Notes: generated from the sequence alone by a model not told the origin. Numbered from the stretch's first letter, positions 1-6,715 are shown. The stretch is DNA of 8,058 bases from an uncultured Eubacterium sp. (GCA_910577225.1 CAJTMV010000068.1:1-8058), one strand, 5' to 3'. A program made the numbers and translations.

Positions 1-474
1 GCCGAGTGTAAGCATGCGGAACCCAAATTTGTATGCATGCTTTGCGTGGTCATATACTTTTGCAAGCAGTTCCACTTTCTTTGAACGGCAGCGTTCAAAC
101 ATGGAGTCATCAATTGTCAGGACGTTGACGCGTTCTTCAGAATCCAGGGGGACTATGGCGTTTTTTATAATGCGTGCTGCAAGTATTGTTGTAAAACGTA
201 TCCAGTTAATCTGAACCGACTTCATAAAACGGTATACGGTATCCTTCGCAAAAGAAGGTGCATTTTTGCCGGTGAGAAGGTTCATATACATGCTCCTGTT
301 TGAAAATATCAGGAGAAATAGATACTGGAATACTTCAATAACAGGAATGCCTTTCTTTTTATAGGCATTAGACTGCTTTAATGCGGAATAAACATGAAAT
401 CTGTGGAAAAACCTCTTAATGGATTCAGATACCTGCTTTTCATTCTGGATGTCTTGTGATATACTTTTATTCAT
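1..474 (-). CDS. IS4-like DDE transposase, N-terminal part (runs off left edge)
   Basis: This is the first 158 codons of a transposase that would cut and rejoin the ends of an insertion sequence. I chose the ATG at 474-472 because a GGAGGG ribosome binding site (plus-strand CCCTCC, 483-488) lies 8 bases upstream. The N-terminal 100 residues are basic and helical, as in the DNA-binding part of such enzymes. Residues 119-126 read LTIDDSMF, followed by ERCRSKKVELLAKVYDH. This matches the first catalytic aspartate block of DDE transposases of the IS4-like kind found in Clostridia (D122 or D123). The second D and the E would lie beyond the left edge, so completeness cannot be judged. The family call comes from recognising this block; the exact IS family could be a relative of IS4. 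No stop or frameshift is seen in the visible part. Confidence 0.82.
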   Translation of the reverse strand, partial: MNKSISQDIQNEKQVSESIKRFFHRFHVYSALKQSNAYKKKGIPVIEVFQYLFLLIFSNRSMYMNLLTGKNAPSFAKDTVYRFMKSVQINWIRFTTILAARIIKNAIVPLDSEERVNVLTIDDSMFERCRSKKVELLAKVYDHAKHAYKFGFRMLTLG

Positions 475-482
475 AGCATGAG

Positions 483-488
483 CCCTCC
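483..488 (-). promoter_or_regulatory. Ribosome binding site of the transposase
   Basis: Plus-strand CCCTCC reads GGAGGG on the minus strand, 8 bases before the ATG at 474. An ATG closer to it (480-478) is followed by a stop after two codons, so the RBS selects the start at 474. Confidence 0.7.
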
Positions 489-513
489 GGTTTTTAATTG
501 TTTTCGCAACTCA

Positions 514-519
514 ATTATA
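514..519 (-). promoter_or_regulatory. Probable -10 box of the transposase promoter
   Basis: The minus strand reads a perfect TATAAT about 40 bases upstream of the transposase start codon. No convincing -35 box sits 16-18 bases upstream, so this would be a weak or extended-type promoter, which is common for transposase genes. Confidence 0.45.
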
Positions 520-607
520 CCAGAACCAGTAGGTTTCATGCTATATTTTTGCCAGAAATTATTGAATTTTCAAGGTACACAAGCACTTATTCAAGTGCGA
601 AGTTTGA
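520..607. mobile_element. Presumed terminal region of the IS element
   Basis: This is the non-coding strip between the transposase promoter and the point where the interrupted plus-strand reading frame opens (608). It holds two short palindromes: TTGAA-TT-TTCAA (562-573) and a perfect 6-bp hairpin GCACTT-ATTC-AAGTGC (583-598). Inverted structures are common near IS ends. The exact IS boundary, terminal inverted repeat and target-site duplication cannot be set because the other end lies outside the window. Confidence 0.5.
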
Positions 608-1075
608 GCTGGTAATATAAAAGTTTTCAAAGACTATTATGCAAATAAAAGTGAAGAACTGCAGTATACAGAAATTAAGTGTGGACAGAGTATTTTGGAA
701 TGTGCTGCAAATGTGTTTCCAAATCTGGTATTTTGTGAAAATGCCGTTCAAGGGTGCAAGAAAAATGTCGGAGTATCAGAAGCAGGACAGGTATATAAAC
801 GACTATTGGAATTGCAACGTGCAGCAGAAGGAATGGAACAGAAAATTGACAAAAATGTTTTAACAAAAGCAACACCAGAATCAGAAGCCACGCTGGAAAG
901 ATTTTCGGATGAGCATACATTTAGACTTCCGAACGGACAAGCGCGATTGTTCTCTTGGCATATTCGATATACTGGAGGCTATGCGGGACGAATTTTTTTC
1001 CATCCAGTAGTGGAGGAAAAAGTTATTTATATAGGACATGTGGGACATAAATTGCCAACAGTTAAATTTCATTAA
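608..1075 (+). pseudogene. 5'-truncated gene of unknown family, cut at the IS end
   Basis: An open frame of 155 residues runs from just after an in-frame stop at 605-607 to a TAA at 1073-1075. It reads sensibly from its first codons (VFKDYYANKSEELQYTEIK) but has no ATG or GTG start with a ribosome binding site near its beginning. The TTG at 695 is the only early alternative and has no good RBS. The frame opens at the presumed IS end, so the simplest reading is that insertion removed the promoter and the N-terminus. The middle (LLELQRAAEGMEQKID) is a likely helix. The C-terminus is rich in aromatic and beta-type residues (FSWHIRYTGG, then GRIFFHP and IYIGHVGHKLPTVKF), resembling a small beta-domain ending. 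I do not recognise a named family and assign no function. It could be the remnant of a multi-gene cassette that included the ATPase downstream. Confidence 0.6.
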
Positions 1076-1138
1076 CAGGGATGTATGCTAGAGAGTGACC
1101 TTGTACGTTAAACTTATTATACAACGAAAACAACATAA

Positions 1139-1297
1139 TTGGTAGACTATATAAATATTAAAGAACAGTTGAAAGAAATTGAGGAAGCACAAAACAGTCC
1201 TATTGTATTTGATCAGGATTGCGAGGAGCTGTCTCCTGCTATGATGAAAGCATTTAGGAGTGCGGTTGTGCAGCGAAATCGCAAGAAAAAGGCGTAG
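1139..1297 (+). CDS. Small hypothetical protein (about 52 aa), possible antitoxin-like ORF
   Basis: A frame of 52 codons follows a stop at 1136-1138 and ends with TAG at 1295-1297. The only early start is TTG at 1139, and no strong Shine-Dalgarno precedes it, so the start is uncertain or the N-terminus is damaged. The product is charged: an N-terminal helix (INIKEQLKEIEEAQ), a short turn SPIVFDQDCEELSP, and a second helix MMKAFRSAVVQRNRKKK ending in a basic tail. The pattern of a P-[IV]-V-[FY]-D-x-D turn followed by L-[TS]-P-x-M and a basic helix resembles small hypothetical proteins I associate with Clostridia. Its size and charge would suit an antitoxin or small regulator, but this is inference from composition. 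A rho-independent terminator follows 18 bases after the stop, supporting a real transcription unit ending here. Confidence 0.5.
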   Translation: MVDYINIKEQLKEIEEAQNSPIVFDQDCEELSPAMMKAFRSAVVQRNRKKKA

Positions 1298-1315
1298 GTG
1301 CGTCAATCGTTTATG

Positions 1316-1354
1316 AAAGCAGGAATTCTTGAGATTGAAATATCCTGCTTTTTT
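1316..1354 (+). terminator. Rho-independent terminator after the small ORF
   Basis: A perfect 9-bp stem, AAAGCAGGA (1316-1324) with TCCTGCTTT (1343-1351), encloses an 18-base loop and is followed by a T run to 1354. It lies 18 bases after the stop of the small ORF and would end transcription coming from the left, separating that unit from the ATPase gene. Confidence 0.8.
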
Positions 1355-1602
1355 GTATAAAAGAAGTGGTGACAGTGTGACGTTAGAACCAAACCGTGCA
1401 GGATACAACAGCAGTTTAATGGATGCCAATGCATTTTACACTATTAGTATCCGTGAAGCCGGGCAATGCCGGCAGAGGGAAGGAAGTTGGATGCGGTAGA
1501 TCCGCACGTTCGGAATCTGTGGGTGCAAAAGGGATCTTCTCTCCGATTCAGGTATAGTGTTGAGTGAATGATAAAAAATATAGTTTGTCAGGAGTGGATG
1601 AA
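1355..1602 (+). other. Intergenic leader with several hairpins; possible structured RNA
   Basis: No convincing gene lies between the terminator and the ATPase start. A 40-codon frame from GTG 1377 to a TAG at 1497-1499 has no clear RBS and no recognisable product. The stretch holds perfect small hairpins: GCCGG-GCAATG-CCGGC (1458-1473) and TGCGG-TAGAT-CCGCA (1492-1506). A wider pairing joins GAATC (1513-1517) with GATTC (1545-1549). It is locally more GC-rich than the flanking genes. It could be the ATPase 5' untranslated leader, a small RNA, or the tail of a decayed element. No known riboswitch motif was recognised, and no clear promoter for the ATPase was found. Confidence 0.35.
1591..1595 (+). 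promoter_or_regulatory. Ribosome binding site fixing the ATPase start at 1603
   Basis: AGGAG lies 7 bases upstream of ATG 1603. The earlier in-frame GTG at 1564 has no such site. Starting at 1603 also gives an N-terminus (SVCLRYLWIKEYSCLKN) typical for this ATPase type, whose first strand lies within the first ten residues. Confidence 0.7.
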
Positions 1603-3638
1603 ATGAGCGTGTGTCTGAGATATTTGTGGATAAAAGAATATAGTTGTCTGAAAAATGTGAATTTTCAATTTGATGAGAAGTATGAATTTACCTACATTGA
1701 ATCCGGGAATCGTTTAGACATTAAGCCATGTAAGATCGATCCGATGGAAAATTTTGGGGATGACAATGAGCGGTTTATGAATATTCATGCAGTGGTAGGG
1801 AGTAATGGCTATGGCAAGACGACTTTTTTAAGAGCGATCATGGCTATTTTTAACCAGATTTATCCACCAAAGGATGAAAACGAAGAAATGTATAAACACA
1901 ATGCGTATACATGTCCCGCTTTGATGATCGTGGAAGACCTGCAAAAACAGGTATACAAACTATTATGTATGGGGATTAAAGTTGCGGAGTATGATTCTGA
2001 AATGATAAAGAATGTTGAGCTCGTATCTGATAAAATGCAGATTCGTGATACATTGTACAATGTAAAGCTGGCTTTTTTTTCAAATGCTTTTGATTATAGA
2101 GATTACAGTGAATCAAAGGCAGATCATATAAGCGATTATTCTTTTGGAGGATTGTTGAAAGGTGATTATAGCAAACAATTATATTATCAGAGAGACGATC
2201 GCTATGATGATTCAGTAAGTGAACAGTTTTATCATGGTATTTATCGTCAAGTATCCTTTATGACAGAATATTATGCCGGACTATGTGATAAAGATCAGAA
2301 GAGAATGTTTCAGTCGTGGCCGGAATGTCTGCAGATGAAATTTAGAGAGCGTCGTGGAGAGGAAAAAGAAAAGCTGTGTTTTCATGGTGTATTTGAAAAA
2401 GTACTGAATCAGTATGTTGTTGAATCATATAAGATTTCGGGAGGACATGGCGTATCGCCGTGTGTTTATGTTGAGAAAAGACATGGAAGGTTACTGCGTA
2501 ATAAGCAGTCGGAACTGGGTAATACATTTGATAAAATACGATATCGCTTATGCAGGGAAAGTTTTCAGAACTTATTGAACATTGATTCATACAGATCTTT
2601 TTATCAAACTCCGGATGATAAGAGATTAGGGGAGGAATTGGAGCCTATAACAAAAATTATATGTTCTGTGATCGACCAGTTTGGAGATGTGAAAAAAGAC
2701 CAGATCGACATACAGGCAGGATCAGTTTTTCAATTCTATGAATCCATGCAAAAATTATTAGAGCAGGCTGCGGGGGAACTCGCAGGACGAGTCGGTACGA
2801 TAGCTGCCTACTATGCAGAAATGTTCAAAGTAATTTTATTGCTTCCGGAAAAGATCTTCCGATATGAAGACTTTGAACAGACACAGGCATTTAGCTTCGA
2901 TATTCGCAATAGAGAAACAGAATATACAGAACAATTCAGCAAATTTTTAAATCAGTATAAAAAAATCGTATTGCCATTTTCTTTTTTGGATTTTAACTGG
3001 GGGATGAGTAGTGGTGAAAATAACATGCTGAGTCTTTATGCCCAGGTATTTGCAATGAGAGAACTGCTTTTGACCCTGTGCCAAGTGACACTGTCTGGAT
3101 TTTAATGGATGAAGCCGATCTGACGTTACATCCGGCATGGCAGGTGGAATTTATATCAAATATAACATATTTTTTTCTTAAAATTTTGCCGGATAAGCAT
3201 CTTAAATTACAGATTTTTTTTACGACACATTCGCCCATTTTACTTGGTGATATGCCCAGACAGAATGTCATTTATATGGATAAAAAGGCGGAAATAAAGT
3301 TGTCCATTGAACCCAAACCAATCAATATCTACAAAAATAAAGATGTATCTGTTTGTGAAAGGATCGAACTGGAGAAACGAATACAGACATCTGTAAACAG
3401 GCTGCATTTGGAGGATTTATATAATATGCATACGGATTATGCAGCCCAGATTATACGGAATAGATATTTGTTTAATGATGCATACATAAAAATGCTGAGC
3501 GAACGTTTTCCTAAAATGAAATTTTCAATGCATGATGTAAAGGAGTTCATGTATTGCAAGGATCTGAATGAAGAAAACTGGGGACAGAATATCCTGGCAA
3601 AGTTAGCTCATGATATGGATACTGAAACGAATAGCTGA
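1603..3638 (+). pseudogene. ABC/SMC-type AAA family ATPase split by a frameshift
   Basis: This gene encodes a soluble ATPase of the RecF/OLD/SMC-like AAA class, which typically dimerises with ATP and drives DNA repair or phage-defence complexes. Frame 1 (1603-3105) carries Walker A GSNGYGKTT (residues 66-74), a long insertion that probably forms the coiled-coil arm, and the ABC signature MSSGE (468-472). It then runs into a stop at 3103-3105. The second frame carries Walker B VWILMDEADLTLHP (catalytic E504 in the repaired numbering) and the H-loop FFTTHSPILL (His at 3228-3230), ending at 3638. One extra T in the TTTT run at 3068-3071 joins them as MRELLFDPVPSDTVWILMDE, giving 678 residues. 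The second frame has no RBS of its own before GTG 3078 or ATG 3105. It could be a true null allele, a phase-variable gene or a sequencing error. No partner nuclease lies downstream. The gene is visibly more AT-rich than the operon that follows. Confidence 0.85.
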
Positions 3639-3811
3639 TAGAGAAACTGATCGGTAATATTTGTTTTGCGCATAGCTTTCTGGTTTGCAGTTTTCTGATA
3701 AGTATTTTCATTCCACATTGCATGATAGACTGTATAAAGTGCAGGATGCGCATACGTCTATTGAAAAAAGGACCGATGCTGATATACTGTTGGAAAAGGG
3801 GGAGATCACTT
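3639..3811 (+). promoter_or_regulatory. Spacer with promoter of the LytTR operon (TTGAAA-16-TATACT)
   Basis: This spacer separates the ATPase from the LytTR gene. A good promoter is visible: -35 TTGAAA (3761-3766), 16 bases, -10 TATACT (3783-3788). This places transcription start near 3795 and leaves only a short leader before the GGGGGAG ribosome binding site (about 3799-3805) and ATG 3812. The octamer TGCGCATA occurs twice, at 3667-3674 and 3747-3754, the second just upstream of the -35 box. It could be a regulator binding site, although it does not match the classic LytTR half-site. Frames through the spacer have no recognisable product. Confidence 0.55.
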
Positions 3812-4273
3812 ATGGAAGTCAATTACTATCAGGATGCCGCGCTGCCGGAAAACAGGGTGGATGTCTATTACCGGGAGCAGGACACGGAGATAACGGGATT
3901 GATGGAATTTCTGGAGGCAGAGCGGGTGATCGTGGGACGGAAGGACCGGAGCGTCAAGCGCATTTTTCTGCGGGAGGTCTATTATCTGGAGATTGTCGAC
4001 CGGCACTGTTTTGCGTATCTGGATCATGAAGTTTTTCAGATCGAATCCAATCTGCGTCTGTTTCTGGAAAAGTATGAGCAGTGTGGGTTTATACAGATCG
4101 GAAAATCTCTGGTGGTAAATCTGCACAGGATCGACAGGATCAAGCCGGATCTGAATATGCGGATGCATCTGATGATGGAAAATGGGGAGGAGCTGGTTGT
4201 CAACAGGGCATACAGAAAATATTTTATGGAGAGTCTGAAAAATGCAGGGAGGGAAAAGAGTGAAGCTCATTGA
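3812..4273 (+). CDS. Stand-alone LytTR-domain transcriptional regulator
   Basis: This 153-residue DNA-binding protein of the LytTR family binds direct repeats in promoters through a beta-rich fold. I chose ATG 3812 for the GGGGGAG site just upstream; an in-frame ATG at 3722 is not preceded by one and would lie upstream of the promoter. Residues 1-45 form a short lead (YYREQDTEITGLMEFLEAE), with no receiver domain and so no phosphorylation site. Residues about 46-145 are the LytTR domain: IFLREVYYLEIVDRHCFAYL, the HEVFQIESNLRLFLEKY helix, then GFIQIGKSLVVNLHRI and the NGEELVVNRAYRKYF end, all typical of the family. The 3' end overlaps the next gene by 14 bases, implying translational coupling. 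Neighbouring DUF3021 is a regular companion of this regulator type, and its membrane protein may restrain the regulator. The regulator probably controls its own operon. The signal and any other targets are unknown. Confidence 0.9.
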   Translation: MEVNYYQDAALPENRVDVYYREQDTEITGLMEFLEAERVIVGRKDRSVKRIFLREVYYLEIVDRHCFAYLDHEVFQIESNLRLFLEKYEQCGFIQIGKSLVVNLHRIDRIKPDLNMRMHLMMENGEELVVNRAYRKYFMESLKNAGREKSEAH

Positions 4274-4700
4274 TAAAAACAATTTTGTGCCGACAGTGTG
4301 TGTGATCTATACCATATTGTCCGTGAGTAAGATCGCACTGGAGGCGGTCATGCAGGGAAAGTATGGGGATGATCAGCGAAATCTGATGACGATCCTGCTG
4401 TTTTCCTGTATGGGGACATTGATCCTGTCCCAGCACTACAGGCTGTCCCGGCTGCCGCTGCTTCTGGTAGCAGTGCTGCAGTATGTGGTGCTGGCGGCTG
4501 CGGTCGTGCTGGTCATATGGGTGTCCGGCCATTTCATTGATATACATCCGAATGGTTACAGGGATATGCTGTGCTCTTTTACGATCCCCTATGTGATAGC
4601 GGCACTGGCGTATTACGGCGCATTGTATATGGAAGTGAGAAAAGCTGATCGATTGTTACAGCAGATGAAGGAGGAGAAAAGCGATGAAGATCATGAATAA
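4260..4700 (+). CDS. DUF3021 family membrane protein
   Basis: This 146-residue integral membrane protein follows the LytTR regulator. I chose GTG 4260 because AGGGAGGG (4246-4253) lies 6 bases upstream; the in-frame ATG at 4242 would be in front of that site. Four hydrophobic segments can be seen, roughly at NNFVPTVCVIYTILSVSKIA, MTILLFSCMGTLILS, LPLLLVAVLQYVVLAAAVVL and FTIPYVIAALAYYGALYM. A charged cytoplasmic-type tail follows (EVRKADRLLQQMKEEKSDEDHE). Length, four helices, a charged C-terminus and direct coupling to a LytTR gene fit DUF3021. Its biochemical role is not established; by analogy with other LytTR membrane partners it may hold the regulator inactive at the membrane. It overlaps the next gene by 17 bases. 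Confidence 0.85.
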   Translation: MKLIDKNNFVPTVCVIYTILSVSKIALEAVMQGKYGDDQRNLMTILLFSCMGTLILSQHYRLSRLPLLLVAVLQYVVLAAAVVLVIWVSGHFIDIHPNGYRDMLCSFTIPYVIAALAYYGALYMEVRKADRLLQQMKEEKSDEDHE

Positions 4701-5346
4701 GAAAATGGGGTGGAATTTTTTGAGTCTGGCGGTGACTGCGTTTGGCGGTCTTGGCATAGAGATGCTCTATGCGTTTATCCTGGAGCCAGTCTTGTTTGGA
4801 GCCCAAATGGGAAGCTGGTCGGATGGACAGAGCATCATGCACTGGATTCTGACCTGTGTGACATGGGCTGCGGTCGGTATATGGCTTGTCCGGTCGGCAA
4901 AGAAAAACTACAGTCTGGATATCCTGTCGGTGCATGGGAAGCTGCAGGCATGGCAGTGGGCCGCAGTGCTGGCGATGCTTGCAGTATCTGTCATCATACA
5001 GTATTTGGACTGGGGCGGTCTGAAATTTGTCATAGAATTTCAACGTCTTGGTGCAGTCCTGTTCCTGTTTCAGTATTTATACTATGCGTTTGAGACATTG
5101 CTGTTTTTGATGATCATCGTATTTGGGCAGAAAGCCTGTGAGCTGTGGATCGGGCACGATAAGATTCCTTATGGCGGCATCGTGTGCGGCCTGACCTGGG
5201 GGCTTGGGCACATACTGTCAAAAGGCGGCCTGCTGATCGGGCTTCATGGTCTTCTGTGGGGGATCCTGTTGGGGACGGCATATCTTGTGGTCAATAAGGA
5301 TATCAGGAAAGCCTGGGCAGTCCTGTTCCTGATGTTTGTATTGTAA
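4684..5346 (+). CDS. CPBP/CAAX protease-like membrane protein lacking the canonical EExxxR motif
   Basis: This 220-residue polytopic membrane protein is the last gene of the LytTR operon. ATG 4684 lies 7 bases after a strong AAGGAGGAG site (4668-4676). About six hydrophobic segments are visible: FLSLAVTAFGGLGIEMLYAF, MHWILTCVTWAAVGIWLV, WAAVLAMLAVSVIIQYL, FLFQYLYYAFETLLFLMIIV, GGIVCGLTWGLGHIL, and GLLWGILLGTAYLVV. The pattern FE-TLLFLMIIVFGQKACEL, then WGLGHI and a final helix ending VVNKD resembles CPBP (bacterial CAAX-type) intramembrane proteases. However, the paired glutamates and arginine of motif 1 (EExxxR) are missing, with only one E at the equivalent place. It is therefore probably a non-canonical or inactive relative. 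CPBP proteins of Gram-positives are linked to peptide maturation and bacteriocin self-immunity; no peptide gene is visible here. Its exact role is unknown. Confidence 0.7.
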   Translation: MKIMNKKMGWNFLSLAVTAFGGLGIEMLYAFILEPVLFGAQMGSWSDGQSIMHWILTCVTWAAVGIWLVRSAKKNYSLDILSVHGKLQAWQWAAVLAMLAVSVIIQYLDWGGLKFVIEFQRLGAVLFLFQYLYYAFETLLFLMIIVFGQKACELWIGHDKIPYGGIVCGLTWGLGHILSKGGLLIGLHGLLWGILLGTAYLVVNKDIRKAWAVLFLMFVL

Positions 5347-5461
5347 ACGCGGTTTATATACATGCAACTCCCTCTGATTCTCCGCCGTCATCCGCCAGAA
5401 AGGATCCTTAACAATTCATGGGCTCATGTTTTTGCGCACCATTTTTACACTGTTTGGTATA
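5347..5461. other. Short convergent intergenic gap
   Basis: This gap separates the converging CPBP-like gene and the minus-strand ATPase. The only structure I see is a weak CATG-GGCT-CATG hairpin followed by five Ts (5418-5434), at best a poor terminator for the plus strand. No other gene or repeat is supported. Confidence 0.35.
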
Positions 5462-6715
5462 TCAAAATTCCAGGCTGTCTGCATTTAAAAGAAAATACTT
5501 CATTCCCATGATTACAAAGCCTTCTTCATTTCTCCAGGGTTTTGCCGTTCCGCCTACGATCACTATTTTCTTAAAGGAATCCGGAATATTGCGCAGAGAA
5601 CGAAATTCCTGCGACTGCTTTTCCTTTGATGCCATATCATAGGCTGTCTGAATATAATATCTCTGGCTTCCCTGATTTACGACAAAATCAACCTCAAGCT
5701 GCCTGCGTATGCGTTTTCCTTCCTGATCTTTTCCGTACATATCTACAATGCCTGTATCAACATGATATCCGCGAATCAGCAATTCGTTATAAACGATATT
5801 CTCCATAATATGGGTTGGCTCTTGCTGCCGGAAATTTAATCTTGCATTTCTAAGACCTACATCCGTAAAATAATACTTTAAATTCGCACCAACATATTTT
5901 CTTCCTTTAATATCATAACGGTTGGATTTTGAGATCAGGAATGCTTCCTCAAGGTAATCGATATGCCTGGATATTGTTTTATTCGTATAGCTGATCTGGC
6001 GTTCACTTGCAAAGGTATTGGAAATCCGGGTTGGATTTGTCGGAGCCCCGATGACAGATGCCAGAATATCAACCAGCGTATTCAGATCGTCCATACTTTG
6101 AATACCATTTCTTTCCACAACATCCTTCAGATATACGTTTGTGAAAATATTTTTCAAATATTCTGCCTTCTGGCGTTCTGTCTGAAATCCGGCAACTTGA
6201 GGCAGTCCTCCATAAATCATATAGTCGTTCCATACATCCTCATATTCTCCATCGCGGGCAGAATAGAATTCTGCAAAAGAAAGAGGGTAAACCCTGATCT
6301 CATCTCCCCTGCCCCGAAACTCTGTTACAATGTCACTGGACAGAAATCTGGAATTGCTGCCTGTCACATAGATATCAATATTACTTATACGGAGCAGGCT
6401 GTTCAGTACCTCTTCAAACCGGGGCATAAATTGTATTTCATCTAAAAGCAGGTAATATCTTTCATCGTCTTTTACTGCAGTTTTCACGTACTGATAACAT
6501 ATTTTTGGATCTCGTAATTCTTCATTTTCAATGCCATCCAGCGCAATCTCAATGACATGGCCTTCATCTACGCCATTTTTCAGTAAGTATTTTTTAAATA
6601 TTTGAAAAAGCAAAAATGATTTTCCACATCTTCGTATGCCTGTAATAACTTTTATCATTCCATTATCTTTTCTCAGAATAAGCTGCTGAAGGTAACCATT
6701 TCTTTCAATTTTCAT
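5462..6715 (-). CDS. ATP-binding protein, AAA_14 plus DUF4143
   Basis: This is a complete 417-residue ATPase. ATG at 6715-6713 is preceded by AAGGAG 8 bases upstream. The N-terminal AAA_14 domain shows Walker A GIRRCGKS (about residues 26-33), Walker B YYLLLDEIQF (about 91-100), and a sensor-1 strand IYVTGSNSRFL (about 114-124). A following RGRGDEIRVYPLSFAEFY arginine-rich segment is typical of the family. The C-terminal half is DUF4143, with a winged-helix-like stretch (SYTNKTISRHIDYLEEAFLI) and a nuclease-like core RRQLEVDFVV. The latter recalls the E-x-D of PD-(D/E)XK folds, although the trailing lysine is replaced in YYIQTAY. Such proteins are common, often multicopy, in Clostridia and Bacteroidetes. 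Their function is unproven; DNA-associated or toxin/defence roles have been proposed. It stands alone with its own promoter and shows no damage. Confidence 0.9.
   Translation of the reverse strand: MKIERNGYLQQLILRKDNGMIKVITGIRRCGKSFLLFQIFKKYLLKNGVDEGHVIEIALDGIENEELRDPKICYQYVKTAVKDDERYYLLLDEIQFMPRFEEVLNSLLRISNIDIYVTGSNSRFLSSDIVTEFRGRGDEIRVYPLSFAEFYSARDGEYEDVWNDYMIYGGLPQVAGFQTERQKAEYLKNIFTNVYLKDVVERNGIQSMDDLNTLVDILASVIGAPTNPTRISNTFASERQISYTNKTISRHIDYLEEAFLISKSNRYDIKGRKYVGANLKYYFTDVGLRNARLNFRQQEPTHIMENIVYNELLIRGYHVDTGIVDMYGKDQEGKRIRRQLEVDFVVNQGSQRYYIQTAYDMASKEKQSQEFRSLRNIPDSFKKIVIVGGTAKPWRNEEGFVIMGMKYFLLNADSLEF

Noticed and set aside
639..863. Plus-strand ATG-started frame overlapping the truncated gene
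   Set aside because: Its product is low in recognisable pattern, while the overlapping frame 608-1075 is longer and ends in a coherent domain.
1101..1124. TTGTA...TACAA inverted repeat upstream of the small ORF
   Set aside because: Arms of only five bases with a long AT-rich gap are expected by chance here.
1088..1429. Minus-strand open frame of 113 codons
   Set aside because: It spans a plus-strand terminator and the small ORF, has no RBS or recognisable motif, and its composition is typical of antisense translation.
1355..1602. Retron, riboswitch or group II intron RNA in the ATPase leader
   Set aside because: No reverse transcriptase gene is nearby, and I see no domain V-like element or known riboswitch core; only generic hairpins are supported.
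3064..3078. Programmed -1 ribosomal frameshift in the ATPase
   Set aside because: No canonical X XXY YYZ heptamer is present (GCTTTTG pairs poorly after slipping) and I see no clear stimulatory stem; a simple indel explains the data better.
3806..4282. Minus-strand open frame of 158 codons opposite the LytTR gene
   Set aside because: It is the antisense of a well-supported LytTR gene, rich in His, Pro and Gln as such shadows often are.
5963..6445. Plus-strand open frame of 160 codons inside the AAA_14 gene
   Set aside because: The opposite strand encodes a complete ATPase with Walker motifs, promoter and RBS.
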